A program made the position numbers and the translations under genes. From assembly GCF_000005505.3 (NCBI RefSeq), contig NC_016131.3:37039001-37103000 (forward strand): a DNA stretch of 64,000 bases, read 5' to 3'. The notes beneath the pieces are model-generated. The model was not told where the DNA came from. It saw only the letters and a program-made list of their open reading frames with translations, and searched no databases. Positions 1 to 11,573 of this stretch are shown here, one piece after another. Positions within the stretch are counted from its first letter, which is position 1. Every line of letters starts with the position of its first letter. The stretch is from Brachypodium distachyon (lineage: Eukaryota; Streptophyta; Magnoliopsida; Poales; Poaceae).

Positions 1-1939
1 CTAGACCGCAAGCAAGCCGGCGGCCCTGGGAGCAGGTGCACCCGGCAACCTGGTCGTGTACATTTCTCTCTTCTTCCTTTTCAGCGCCTAACACTCCTTT
101 CTGCTCTCTTATCCAGTACCGGGAAGCGTTGCCAGGGTCGACCTGGCAGCTTTCGACGGCGGCCGCCAAGAGGCGCCCGTCGCAGGGGGGAGGGGACATT
201 GCGCAACGTATGCCACGCCCGCCCCAGAATTCCTCCCCGTCACTTTTTCTTGTCTTGCACTTCATTTCTTTCTAACAATTCTCCTTGCAACCCCTCCTGC
301 CGCCACAACTGCGGGACCAGAGGCCGTAGAACTCACCCCAGGGGACGCCGAGGCCGATGCGGAAGCCACCCCTGTGGTGTCGGTGGAGCAAACCCCCACC
401 GGAGAGAGCAGGGATGAACGGGGCTCTACCGGTGGCCAAGCCACCAACCCAGTGTTAACCGGGGGGGCACCGGACACCGGGTCTGAGCCCCTCGATCTCG
501 CCGCAAAGGAGGGAAGCCGCCAGCGGCCGCCCAGGCCCTAGGCGGAGGCAATGGATGAGCTCGTGGCCGATGGAAGCAGAAGGACGCGCTCGCCTTCGCC
601 GGCACCAGAAGAGGTGGTGCGGCCACAGACGGTAGCCACAGGCGCCTCCTCGAGGTCCGTGGCGATCGCGGGCGCAGGTTGGGGTCCGCTGAACTGGGAC
701 CCCAGCATCTTCGATCAGGGGCACGAGATCATCGAGGGCATCAAGCGGCAGCAGCTGGGATTCATCAGCTGCTACGACAAGGTGTGCCAGCAGCACTCGG
801 CAGCTCAGGGTCGACTGGACGGTGCATGGGATGAGGTCGAGGAGTGTCGGCAGGAGTTGGCGCGCCTCCAGGAGGAGATCCGGGTGGCGCAGCAAGCCCG
901 GGCCGAGGCATCCGAGCCCTCGATCCCGGAAGCGCACATCCAGCGCCAGCTACAGGAGCTGCACGCGGAGCACAAGCAGGGGCTTGAATCGCTGGAGGCG
1001 TGCGTCTTCGTGCCGAGGGGGAGCACCAGGAAGCACTAAGGGGCTTCCAGGATTGCCTCCACGAGAAGAGCGGGCTTATCTCCAGCTACTCCTCCGAGAT
1101 CCAGCAGTTGCGGCAGCAGCTCGGGGAGCAAGCCACGGCAGCCCAGGCTGCGGCGACGCGAGCCACGTCCCGGGAGAAGGTGTTGTAGGAGCAGGTCCAA
1201 ACCCGGGAACGCGAGTTCCAGGATCAGCTCAAGGCCGCGACTGACGCCAATGCAGCCCTGAAGGCGGAGACCGAGCTCGCCCGCCGTAACCACGCGAAGC
1301 TCGGGAGCCAGCGCCAAGAAAGCACGGCCCTGCTCCGCAAGTTGGCGGAGGTGGGGAACGAGTCACTTGCGAAGCTTGGGGTACCCCCGGCAGCCATCGA
1401 TGGCAGCGACATCTGCACCCTCATCCCCTTCTTCGCGGAGTTCGTGGGAAGGCTGACGGCTGTGGAGGACCGCATCCGCAGCTTTGGGGACCGGCAAGTG
1501 AGTGTCGCTGCATCTCAGCTTGCCAGCGCCATCCTGCCGAGGGTCCACCAGGCCTACCCGGAGTTCCCCTTCGGGGACCGGCAAGTGAGTGTCGCTGCAT
1601 CTCAGGTTGCTGGCGCCATCCTGCCGAGGGTCCCTAGAGGAGAACAAGGAGTTGCACGCCCACGCCGTCAGCGGCTTCATCGACGAGATGGTCGCGCGGA
1701 TGACGGGGCAGGCTGGTGCTGGTGACGATGAGGAGGAGGCCGCACTGTCTCAGAGTCTTGCATCAAGCCTCGAAGTAATTGCCATATACGTACAACTTAC
1801 CCGCAAGACGATGACACCCATGACTGCTCCACGAGCGTCACCGTGCGCCTTCGTCGCCGCTTTTACCCTGCATGTTAGATCTTTGCAATGCCCAGAATTT
1901 TTTTCGAAATGCACGAAAAAGAGAACGCTAACTGGATAA
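1..1939 (+). pseudogene. Antisense gene of element A, C-terminal coiled-coil part
   Basis: Plus-strand coding remnant opposite to A's gag-pol. From about 551 it encodes a Ser/Pro/Ala-rich linker, then a long coiled coil rich in Glu, Gln, Arg, Leu and Ala (551-1320), then a conserved tail with an IPFFAEFVGRL-like block near 1420-1460 and an acidic end near 1720. A stop at about 1037 and another at about 1186, with frame changes, break it. It matches the antisense gene of B (29540-32480), whose N-terminal half carries the putative gypsy-type transposon domain (Pfam Transposase_28 type, recognised from memory); that half would lie left of the window here. A pyrimidine tract ending in AG at position 84 could be an intron acceptor. 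Function is unknown. Confidence 0.7.
1486..1633 (+). repeat. 87-bp in-frame tandem duplication in A's antisense gene
   Basis: The block beginning GGGGACCGGCAAGTGAGTG at 1486 recurs at 1573, a period of 87 bp (29 codons). The second copy is partial and matches to about 1633 with a few substitutions. The duplication keeps the reading frame. The B copy is deleted here, so the ancestral state cannot be checked in the window. Confidence 0.85.
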
Positions 1940-2326
1940 CCTCCAGCATCCCAGCCCCCGGGCACAGAAAAGTCGACCTCAGGCTTGGGTGTGAGCATCT
2001 TCTCTTTTCCACGGTGCCGTGCTGGCACGCAACACGTAGTGAACAGGTTCACCAACTGCTGGGCCTCGTTCCGGGGTGGCCCGAAAACGAGCTTTGTTTT
2101 CGGGGTTCCGGCAGCCCCCTGCTCAGAGCCAAGGATGAAGAGACAATTTTTTGCACCTAAAGCAGGAGACAGATGCACACGTTAATAGTAAAGCACAATA
2201 CTTACTGAAGCAACACTTATCTTTATTCAACTTTGTGCTAGTGTATTACAATCGAGCCTTGCCCGACTACACTAGCTTAAAGGGGCATGCTGCCGCAGCG
2301 TCACCCGTGTGTAAGGCATCACCGTT
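1940..2326. other. Spacer between antisense gene and pol of element A
   Basis: Non-coding stretch between the plus-strand antisense gene and the minus-strand pol stop, so the two convergent genes face each other here. No strong ORF, repeat or RNA gene was seen. The transcription terminators of both convergent units would have to lie in or near this stretch, which is inference. Confidence 0.5.
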
Positions 2327-3505
2327 TCACGGGTAGAACTTCCGTAGATGCTCAATGTTTCAACTATCGGGCACCGGCAAGCCTTCTTCGTTTTCTAGCC
2401 GGACAGCCCCCGGTCTGGTCCCCTGCACTACCCGAAAAGGGCCTACCCAGTTTGGAGTCAACTTGTTCTCGGCCTTCGTTCCTTGTATCCGGCGCAGGAC
2501 GAGGTCTTCAACCTCGAGCCCCTAGGGACGGACTCTCCTTTCGTGATAACAACGGAGCCTCTGCTGGTAGCCTGCAGCTCGCTCAGCAGCCCGAAATCGA
2601 ATCTCCTCGATGAAGGTAAGGTCGTCAATCCTCTGTGCGTGTTGGCTCTTGTCGCCGTACGTGCGTACCCGAGGTGACCCATGCTTGAGCTCGAGGGGCA
2701 GCACAGCTTCTGTCCTGACTTGGTGTGGTCCGTATCGACGACAGCACGGGCTGGAGTTCTTCAACCCAGTGTTTCCCGTGGCCCTTGAGCTTGTCAAAGG
2801 TTCTCGTCTTAAATCCCCGCAGTACCTCTGCGTTGGCGCGCTCCACTTGCCCGTTGCTCCTTGGATGTGAGCGACTGAGACGAAGCGAATTTTAGTGCCC
2901 ATGTCCTCACAGTAAGCTTGGAACACCGCACTGGTCAATTGCGTGCCATTATCGGAGATGATGCCGTTAGGCACACTAAACAGGCACACAATGCCCTTGA
3001 AAAACTTGATGGCCGCCTGTGCTGTGACAGCTCGGACAAGCTCCACCTCGATCCACTTCGAGAACTTGTCGATGGCCACAAGGAGGTACTCGTAGCCGCC
3101 CACAGCTCTCGGCAACTTTCCGACCATGTCCAGCCCCCAGACCGCAAACGGCCACAAGGACGGGATGACTTGCAGGGCTTGCGCTGGCTGGTTGCTCTTC
3201 TTGGCATGGAACTGGCACGCTTCACAGGCCTTGACTAGTTTCTCGGCATCGGCTAAGGCTGTTGGCCAGGAGAAGCCGGGCCGGAATGCTTTCCCAGCTA
3301 GCGCCCTGGAGGCCACATGGAGCGAATGTGTGCCTCGATGGATATCCTCCAGCAGCGTGCGCCCTTCCTCCTGGGGCACGCAGAGGAGCATAACTCCGTT
3401 AGGACGCTTCCGGTAGAGATCCCCATCTACCAGAGTGTACCACTTAGCTTGCTGGACCACTCGCTCCATGGCAACGTCTTTCTCCTGGAGGGTCCCGTCC
3501 CTGAG
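2327..3505 (-). pseudogene. Integrase of element A (degenerate)
   Basis: Minus-strand integrase, the C-terminal pol domain that inserts the cDNA. A zinc-binding HHCC region is visible (IHRGTHSLH near 3350, CEACQFH near 3210). Core acidic residues follow: Asp in GLDMVGKLP (about 3125), Asp in IISDNGTQ (about 2955), and Glu in the QVERANAEV region (about 2840). A frameshift near 2870 separates the first two from the third. The C-terminal tail (KLTPNW, then NIEHLRKFYP) ends at a stop on 2327-2329, with an extra stop just before NIEHLRKF. B has lost this domain completely. Confidence 0.85.
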
Positions 3506-3639
3506 GTAGCGAACAATATCCGCCCCCCTAGGGTGGCGGTTCCCGGCTCACGCATGCCACGAGCTTGGGGGCATCGTGCCCCGCAACTGCGGGATCTCCT
3601 TGGGCTGCTGGAGGGGCTTCCCCGGCAACAATCTTGGAA

Positions 3640-4255
3640 TTGACGGAGGGCTTTAACTGCCTCTGTACAAACACACCAGGAGGCACCTTGCTGCGTTCCG
3701 CTGCCTACTTGGACAATTCAGCCGCAACAAAGTTGTCCTTGCGCTTCACGTGCTCAAACCGAAGTCCCTTGAACTTGGACTCCAGCTTCTGCGTTTCCTC
3801 CACGTATGCTGCCATCTGGGGGCAGTCGTAGTCCTTGTTCACCTGGTTTATCACGAGTTGTGAATCCCCGCGAACGACCAGGCGCTTGATGTCGAGGGCG
3901 ATCGCCGCGCGTAGCCCGGCTAGTAGCCCTCGTACTCTGCTATGTTGTTGGTGGAGTTGGCGAAGTCGAGTTGTATCACGAATTTGAGTTGATCTCCAAT
4001 GGGCGACTCGATCACCACTCCGGCACCGGCGCCCTGCAGACAGAAGGCGCCGTCGAAGTACATGACCCAGTACCCTTCGTCCAATTTGCCGGGAAGGCTC
4101 GCTTCCACCTCTTCCTCCTCTATCCCTGTTGACGTCCACTCCGCCACAAAGTCAGCGAGAGCGGCCCTCTTGATGCTTTTAGTATTCGCGAAACGCAGCC
4201 CGAACTCCGCCAGCTCCATTCTCCATTCGGCCACCCTCCCGGTGGCTTCACGGTT
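3640..4255 (-). pseudogene. Second (archaeal-type) RNase H of element A
   Basis: Homologous to 28960-29330 in B. Key residues are the Asp of YFDGAFCLQGAG (about 4050), the Glu of NIAEYEG (about 3925) and the Asp of VVRGDSQLVINQVN (about 3860). The first block is in one frame (4234-3920) and the rest in another (4139-3705), so a frameshift lies near 3925. An extra archaeal-type RNase H between the gypsy RNase H and integrase is established for the Tat lineage, and this assigns A and B to it. Residual coding runs to about 3640 with stops. Confidence 0.82.
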
Positions 4256-5628
4256 TATGAGGGCTCACTCCAGGCAGATCCCCGACACCACCGTGATGCT
4301 GTGCGCCTGAAAGTAGTGGCGCGGCTTCCGTGAAGCGAGCATGATCCCAAGCAAAAGCTTCTGGACCTGCAGGTACCGTACCCGGGCAACGCGCAACACC
4401 GTGCTGATGAAGTACACGGGGTGCGGCACGAGCCGCTTGTGGGGGGTAGCCTGAGGGCACTGCCCCTCGGCTCCCGGGGCGGAGGCGGTAGCCGGGGGTT
4501 CCTCCGGCTCGCCGGGAGCCCCCAGCCCCCCTACCTCAGCCCCCGGGACTTGGTCTTCCTTCTCGGCAACGAGCACGGAGCTCACTACCTGGTCTGTTGC
4601 TGCCAAGTAAAGAAGCAATGGCTCGCCCCGCTTGGGGGCGACGACGATAGGCGGTGACTTCAGGTACTGCTTCAAGTCTTGGAACGCCGCTTCCGCCTCG
4701 GAGGTGCAATTGATTGGGCCCTTCTTCTTCATTACCTTGAAGAAAGGCAGAGCTCGCTCGCCCAGCCTTGAGATGAAACGCCCGAGCGCCGCAACGCAAC
4801 CGTTGAGGCGTTGGATGCCTCTAACCTTGCGGGGTGCCTCCATCTTCTCGATCGCCTCGATCTTCTGTGGATTGGCTTCGATTCCCCGGTGAGACACAAA
4901 GAAGCCCAGCAAGTGCCCCGAGTCCACGCCGAACGTGCACTTCTCAGGGTTCAGCTTGAGCTTGATCCTGCGGAGATTATCGAATGTCTCCTGCAGGTCG
5001 CCAACGAGCGAGTCCCTACGCCGCGACTTGACAACGATATCGTCCATGTAGGCTTCGATATTCCGACCTTGCTGGGGTTCCAGACACTCGTGCAAAGCGT
5101 GCTGAAATGTCGAGCCCGCGTTCTTCAGCCCGAAAGGCATGCAAGTATAACAGGAGCAGCCAACCGGGGTGATAAACGTTGTTTTCTCCTCATCTTCGAC
5201 CGCCATCTTAATCTTATGGTAGCCGGAGAAGGCATCCAAAAAGCATAAAGACTCACAACCTGCTGTGGATCTACTATTTGATTGATCCGGGGTACAGGGA
5301 AGGGGTCCTTAGAACATGCACGATTGAGATCAGTAAAATCTACACACATGCGCAATTTATTCCCAGCCTTAGGGACTCCAACAAGATTTTTTAACCTAGG
5401 GTACAACAGTTCCCTGATTGCCCCGGCGTTCTTAAGCTTCTCCACTTCTTGCTGGATGAAGTCCTTGCGTTCCTGTGCTTGCCGACGAACCTTCTGCTTG
5501 ACGGGCCACGCGTCTGGTCACACCGCCAGCCGATGCTCGATCACCTCCCCGGGGACTCTGGGAAGATCTCACGGATCCCAAGCGAACACGTCAGAATTCC
5601 CCCGGAGGAAGGCCATGAGGGCTCTTTC
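4256..5628 (-). pseudogene. Reverse transcriptase and first RNase H of element A
   Basis: RT copies the element's RNA into DNA. Visible in order are KAGNKLRMCVDFTDLNRA (about 5365), DAFSGYHKIKM (about 5235), the catalytic YMDDIV (about 5045), and the thumb with LGFFVSHRGIEANPQKIEAI (about 4890). The gypsy RNase H remnant follows ([16 protein letters not shown] near 4600; a [16 protein letters not shown] block near 4360). The region before 5240 is in a different frame from the long 5239-4265 ORF, and stops occur upstream of 5445. The linker DVFAW...LPRVPGEVIEHRLAV is present here but deleted in B. Confidence 0.88.
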
Positions 5629-6400
5629 CTATTTGTCGCCGAGGCTCGCACCGATGGAAACGGTACGTGCCTCGTTGCCGGCATGCAGGGGCACCTTCTT
5701 GACCTTGGCGTCCTCTTCCTTCAGCTTCATGCCCTTGCTAACGCGCGGGCTGGAGCTGGTGCTGCCCCCGGTGTCCTGTCCGGGAGCGGCTTGTGCCTTC
5801 TTCTGTGCGGGCTTTTCACCCGCAAGTGGATCCTCGTTCCCGGCAACGTCGTAGTCGCCGGAATCCGCCACTGCGGAGGCTTTTACGACCTCACCCACGC
5901 ACCAAGGGGCGTCCTCTAGGTCGCACTTGATGGAGAGTACACCGTACGTTGACGGCATCTTCATCACACCATAGGCGCAATGGGTTGTCGCCATGAACTT
6001 GATCGGCGCGGGCCGACCAATAATCCCGTTGAACGGCAACGGGGTGTGAACCACGTCAAAAATGATGTACTCAGTCCTGAACGCCTCCCGAGACCCGAAG
6101 GTCAGCGAGAGCGTGATTCGCCCCATGGGCTGCAACACTCCGAGGTTGATTCCCCGGAACGGGTCGGTGGGCTTCATCTGCTCCAAAGTCAGCTGAAGCT
6201 TCTCCACCAACTTGGCGGACAGGAGGTTAAGGCTTGCCCCGTTGTCCACCAGAACCTTGGTGACCATCACATTGTTTATGATCAATGACACCACGAGGTG
6301 TAGTACCCCTGATCCCAAGGGACGAATCGGATGATCGTCCGAGTTGAAGGTGATAGGCACATGCGACCACCTCAACGGCTATTGCGCCTCTATGCTAGGA
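5629..6400 (-). pseudogene. Protease region of element A
   Basis: Aspartic protease of the polyprotein, open from 6375 to 5629. The active-site motif reads VLVDNGASLNLL (about 6255), with DNG where many relatives have DGG or DTG; B has the same DNG, so the change is family-wide. Conserved blocks after it are GRITLSLTFGSREAFRTEYI (about 6120) and FNGIIGRPAPIKFMA (about 6025). A stop at 5629 precedes the RT linker. The equivalent B segment is 26760-27504. Confidence 0.85.
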
Positions 6401-6886
6401 AGGTGGGCCAGACCTCACGCGTGAGCTGCTTCACTGCGGCGTGGGACGTGAGAGCGGATGCACCCCCGTGGATCCAGGCGACGTCGCGGGGCTCCTGGAA
6501 GACGGGCTTGTCGGCGTCGTCATTGCAGTCGTCCTCGCGCTATTCGGCACGAGGCGTGTCACGTCCCCCGGGAGGCTGGTCCTTGCCACCGCGGGCTTGA
6601 CCACGACCCCCTGCGGGTTCTCCTTTGTCGCTGCCGCCGATTGTGCCCCAGCCCGCCCCATTGCAGGGGTTGTTCGGGCAATCTCGGGAGAGGTGCCCGC
6701 TATCCCCGCGGTTGAAGCAAGCCCCGGCAGCACGGCGCTCCTCGTGGTGCTGCTCGCGCATCTCCTTGATTGTCTAGAGAGTGCGTCAGTCCTGCGCGTC
6801 TTGGGTGGCGTTGGTGTGGATGGGGCAGTGCGCGGCCGTCACCGGCTTGCTACCGGATGCTGCTGCCGACCCGCCTTCTGGGTGGG
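6401..6886 (-). pseudogene. gag tail of element A with damaged zinc knuckle
   Basis: Minus-strand nucleocapsid end of gag. The single knuckle (about 6720) reads CFNRGDSGHLSRDC: the second Cys has become Arg. Upstream is a CPIHTNATQDAQD-like segment with two stops near 6770-6790, followed by EMREQHHEERRAAGACF. The same order is found in B at 26330-26480. The segment is cut at 6886 by the insertion of T and resumes at 36768. Confidence 0.8.
6882..6886. repeat. Target-site duplication of element T (left)
   Basis: GTGGG immediately before T's LTR start. The right copy after T's 3' LTR is GCGGG at 36768-36772, four of five bases matching. On the minus strand, A's gag continues across the join. 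Confidence 0.7.
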
Positions 6887-7534
6887 TGTAAGAGCCCAAG
6901 AGCAACATTTACATTTAAACCCTTGTGTGGACCTGTTTGTAATTTAATTCTTGTCGCATAACATTTTGCATTTGCATCCATGCCATGCAATCACTTCTTT
7001 GTTGCACATAAATTTGAAAATTACATTTTAACTGGTGATTTGAAGTCTTTGAGTTTTAATTCCTTTTTCCTACATGTTACAAATGACATTCAAATGGATT
7101 TTTTTTCAAACCTTTAACCCCATTTGAATATTTCCAAATACTAGCACCATATTTGAATTCTCCTACTTCTAAGCTTTTCAAAATGGTATTTGAAATTTGA
7201 ATACAAAAGCATTTGCAAAAACAGAAAAAAGAAAAAGGAAAAAGAAAAAGAGAAAAGAGAAAAACTTACCTCAGGCCTGAGCCGGCCCAACCGCCTCGGC
7301 CCCGCCTCGCGCGCGCCAGCCTCGCGGCCCCCTTCTCCGGCGCGCGCCTTGCCGCCCAGCGCGGCCCATCCTCACCGCGCGTGCCCGCGTTGCACCTCCC
7401 AGCCGCGAAGACGGATTTTTCTGGAATGCGCCATCTCTCACGGGGTCTTCTTCCTCCTCTACTTTCTCCTTCCCGACCGGTGAGCCCCGCGCGCCACGTC
7501 GGCCTTCGACAGCGACAGCTCCCCTCTGTGCCTC

Positions 7535-7541
7535 CTTATAA
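7535..7541 (+). promoter_or_regulatory. TATA-like box of element T 5' LTR
   Basis: TTATAAG within a GC-rich LTR segment, followed by a pyrimidine-rich leader. The position is plausible for the LTR promoter. It is a sequence match only. Confidence 0.5.
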
Positions 7542-10529
7542 GCTGCGCCGCGTCCTCCTTTCTCCCCAGCGCAAGGCAAACCCTAGAAGGGTTTCCTCTC
7601 CCCCATTTCTTGCGCCGCCGTCGCCGTTTTCTTCCGGGTCGTGGACGCCGCTGCGTCGCACCGCCGCCTCCGGCCGAACCTCGACGCACCGATCGCGTCA
7701 CCAAGCGCGCCTCTTCTTCCTCTACGCGTGGGTGCAAGGAATCAGAGCGAGAGCGTCTACGTCGACGCCTAGGTCTTCTTCCCTAACTCCGGCCGCTATC
7801 TCTTCTCCGGCAAAATTCCGGCGAACCGTCCGCCCATTCCTTGTCAGCTTCCTCCCAAGGCTTAGCGGTGAGCTCCTCTCTCTCCTGCTCCTTTCCGCTC
7901 GCAAATTGGTGCCCCGTACCCTTGTAGCCGCACGCATGCGCTCCGGCTTGCTGCCGGCAAGTTCCTGCTCGTCGCCGCGCCGTCGTCTCCTCAAGCATGT
8001 TGTGGTGGTCTTCGTGCCACTTAGGGTTGTTCTGCGCGCCGTTTCCATTTTTCGTGCTAGGTAGAACCCCCGCCGTGTCGTTTGGTCGCCGGCGTTCGTG
8101 CCCTGCCGGGGCCGCCGCGCGCAGCCAAAGGCCCCGCCTTTCGGTTGTGTTAAGTGGTTGTGCACCCCTTAGCTAGCAAGATCTGATCGCTGTCCCAGCT
8201 AGCTAGCTCGCTCGTCTGTTCGCTCCACACCGACCCGACCCGCGTTCGAATCCCCGCGGCGCAAGGATAAAACACCATTTTTGGGTTGTACCGGCCACTG
8301 ACATGGGGGCCCCACGGACCCACCTCTCAGCGACCTGGTGCACCGCTGCGCCCGGAGGAACGAGTCCACGAGCCTGTGCCGCGTCAGTGAGCCCGGGTCC
8401 ACACGTCAGTGACCGTGGCTAGGACCTGACCGTGTGCGTTTGGGGTTTTCTTTTCGGAGTTGTTTTTAAATTTCAGAAATGTGTCAAATCTTGTTTAAAT
8501 CTTAGAAAATGCATTCTATATCCAAATTGGGCAAACCATATATGTTTTGGAATCAGAAAAATGCAAGGGATTCAAATGTGCAATTAGATTTATATTTTGA
8601 GGTTTCAAATTTCAAATCTGTCCCAGATTTGAAATTCAAAAGTATGAACTTGTTTCGTCTCTAGTTTAAAATTGGTAACTCTTCTGTGTTTGTTGTAAAC
8701 ATCAAAGTTGGTCACTGCAACTTGTAGAACACAGTAGCATACATGGTTAGGCCATTTATGTAATTTAAAGCTGCTGTCTACCATGTTCTAATCACCTAAT
8801 GGTTAACTTTGTTGCTAAATGGAATCATTTCACATGTATTTTTGTGGCATCATGTTGTCACATGCCATCTCATGTTGTATTGCGCATTGCACCTATGAAT
8901 GGTTACTTATTTGTGTAATTGTGTGATTTGGATCTTACGATAGCGACTCCGACTTACTCCGTCGATGATCCGGCTTTCCATACTTCTTTGGATCCCCTCA
9001 CTTGGTGCCCAGCGACCGAGAATCCAGGCAAGCAGCCATTCCTTGAACATGTTGTTTATACCCAATGCCTCTCTCTCGTTCTTGCATTAAGTTACGTTCT
9101 CAGTTCTTGTAACGATGCCTCTAGGATTGCATAGCTTTAGACAGCTCTACTCAAATGCCTGTTGTCTTGTTCCATGTCCTATTACCATGTCACATGTTTG
9201 TCATTGCCCTAGTTGGTTGGTAGAATTCTTGCTCAGATGGTTAGTCTAGTGTCCTTACTTGGGGTTATACAATTGCTACATCCACATGCTACTTTTCTAT
9301 ATTTAATTACAATTGCTAAACTGTGACATGTTATTACCTGCACAAAGCAACGATGCGAGGCCGTGCTAACGCATTGGTGTTTTGTTCCATTGGCGCTGAC
9401 TTAAGGATTGAGTTCTCGTTTTCACCGACCCAAGAAACTTCGCGCTTACCACTCGTGGGAGAATATATGGGTTTCCCTCGGCTTAGTACTCGTTTCATAG
9501 CTCTTCCAGGGGCCACATAGTTCAGGCGTTCCATTTGGCATATCGCATATACACCGGTGTTGTGTTTGGAGATTTGTTGGTACTTTGCATACATATAGGA
9601 TTGCGGCACTAGTCTGGAGTGGTCATTCTGCGGACACTAAACCACTACCGGCTATCCTCGCAACTCTTGAGTCCGTACGACGCTTCGGCCGGGCTCTCGT
9701 TTCGGATTAGACTCAGTTGGGTGGTTCCCTGGATTAGTTGTGGGGCTTGGAAACATCGTGTCGCTCAATCCTGCCGGCACATGCTTTTGCGTGTGTTCCA
9801 TGCTAGTGGCGTCAAGGGTTGGACGAACGTGTACGGGTAAATTGGCACACCCTGGAGAGATAAATCTTTGGAAAAGCCGTGTCCGCGGTCATGGACGACT
9901 TGGTTGGTCATTACTTGATCATAGAGAACTCATACCAATTAATTAACTTAATCTCTTAAACTTGAGTAGTAATTAGCCTTAATCATGGATAAGCTTAAAA
10001 CTGCTTAAGTGTGAGTGCCTTTGGATCTTTTCCTCACAAGGGGTTGAGGGGGTGATAAGAGGTTGTATTTGTTTGGTGTTAGTTAATAGTGATCCCCTCA
10101 CTTTGTAGACGCTTCTTATCCTCCTTTTAGACGATGTTCTTTCTGTGTCTCTCCAGATATATCGCTGCTGCATAACCCACCTTTGATCCATCCTTTGAGA
10201 CTTGTTGCATATCTAGTTTAGATTCCCCGTAAGTCTTGCGAGTACTTTGTACTCAGTTGCTTCGCAACGTTGTTTTCTCTAGAGTTTCCGGAGGAACAGG
10301 TGAGTGGTTACTTCGTGGAGTTCGACGACGACAGCTTCGACTTTTAGCCAGAAGATTCTAGAGCAGGGTTCTGAGAACTTGTGGTGGGCTCTCCTTTTCA
10401 GTTTCAGCCTCTTAGGCAATAATTATAAAATTGTCCGTACTCGGGCCTAATTTTCTTCCGCTGATGTAATGATGATTGTGGACATGTGTCCATGAGTTGT
10501 AGTAACTTGGTATTTCGCTCCTTGTATGA

Positions 10530-10534
10530 GTTTG
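10530..10534. repeat. Target-site duplication of element N (left)
   Basis: GTTTG immediately before N's LTR; a perfect copy is at 15685-15689 after the far LTR. T's LTR sequence resumes on both sides. Confidence 0.93.
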
Positions 10535-11547
10535 TGATACGGGATGGGGAGGCCCGATCTTTCGATGAGATTGATAGCTTTCGATTTGGGTAGGAGGTGA
10601 CGTTGACGATCCGACTACGGTCTAGGAGGCAGCGCCTTAGAAATCGATACACCAACTCCAGAGGGTTATTGATCACGCGGGGGCACGATCAACCTGACCA
10701 CGAAGGTCTTTGTTCCTGCAAGCAATTGAAGAACAAGCAAGAACAAGATAAATAGCAGATGCAATCTAAAATTGCGAATATACTATATCAAACCAATGTC
10801 TCAACGAGACGATAAGTTGAAATCTTGACGACGGTAAAACAGGTGGTCTAACCGACACACGCGATTACACGAAAGTAGCAAAGATGGCTAAACTTTATCT
10901 AATCAAAACCCAAGGCTCCATAGGGGGGCTCATGGGGTATAAATAGGAGGAGGGAGAGATATTTTCGTCCACCTTGAGTAAGGAGGCCGAAATCCAACTC
11001 TATCTCTAACTTCCCTAACAAACTACAACTCTTTAGGAAACAGAAAAACAGATCCGTCATCTTGTTTTGTCCGCCACGGTCAGCACGAGTGGAATCTCTT
11101 GATGGGGCCAGATCCGTTGGAAAGGTCTTGTAATTACCTTTCCAACAAGTACTTTTTTGCTTGATTTGGACTCCGGATGCGGCCTGGGTGATTAAAACAA
11201 ATTCAGGTCTCCTGGCAGCTCGGACCCGAATCGGATTCAACTTTAATTCGTGATATCTTTCTCTAGCAAGCTCCGAATCATGTGCCGTTTGATTTGTTGG
11301 AAAGTAGACTTGATAGGCTTTACTTTGAATCTCCCTTTGCAGGCTATCACACTTCATCTTCACTTTGGATTTGTAAAGTTCATTAAGATGCCTACATAAT
11401 AAGATTACACAAGATAGTAGCTCTGCCTCATTGCAAGTAACATATTGAAAACATTTTGTAATTGAATTCACCTAATTATAATTGTTATTAGATACACCAA
11501 CAATTAGGGTTCTAATGGTCGTATCCATGGTGATCATGTCCATATCA
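10535..11547 (-). repeat. 3' LTR of element N
   Basis: On the minus strand it begins TGATATGGACATG at 11547 and ends CCCGTATCA at 10535, 1013 bp. It pairs with 14671-15684. Confidence 0.93.
10899..11471 (-). CDS. ORF inside N's 3' LTR (unknown, 190 aa)
   Basis: Sense-oriented frame within the LTR. Its homologue in the 5' LTR (15039-15680) is longer at the N terminus because a CAG codon there is TAG here. Most substitutions between copies leave the frame open. The predicted product is basic with several Cys in the first third (FQYVTCNEAELLSC) and a Phe/Leu-rich end. I do not recognise it. It may be chance coding within a fairly young LTR pair. Confidence 0.3.
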   Translation of the reverse strand: MNSITKCFQYVTCNEAELLSCVILLCRHLNELYKSKVKMKCDSLQREIQSKAYQVYFPTNQTAHDSELARERYHELKLNPIRVRAARRPEFVLITQAASGVQIKQKSTCWKGNYKTFPTDLAPSRDSTRADRGGQNKMTDLFFCFLKSCSLLGKLEIELDFGLLTQGGRKYLSLLLFIPHEPPYGALGFD

Positions 11548-11562
11548 TCCTCCCTTTCTTGA
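11548..11562 (-). other. Polypurine tract of element N
   Basis: On the minus strand, AAGAAAGGGAGGA directly precedes the 3' LTR, the place and composition expected for the plus-strand primer of reverse transcription. Confidence 0.85.
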
Positions 11563-11573
11563 AAGAAAAGCCG

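Larger units (their letters stand above)
1..6886 (-). mobile_element. Element A (Tat-lineage Ty3/gypsy), 3' part of the internal region
   Basis: This is the 3' portion of a minus-strand LTR retrotransposon. Reading down from 6886 the order is gag tail with a zinc-knuckle remnant, protease, reverse transcriptase, RNase H, a second archaeal-type RNase H, integrase, then an antisense (plus-strand) gene that runs off the left edge. Two RNase H domains before integrase plus an antisense gene are known for the Tat lineage (Grande/RIRE2 type). The 5' LTR and start of gag are at 36768-39060, because element T is inserted at 6886/6887. The 3' LTR must lie left of the window. Frameshifts and stops make it non-functional. 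Confidence 0.88.

Noticed and set aside
7213..8064. 283-codon frame in T's 5' LTR
   Set aside because: Arg/Ser/Pro-rich translation of a GC-rich LTR leader. Frames of similar length exist on the opposite strand, and the matching part in the 3' LTR is explained by LTR homology.
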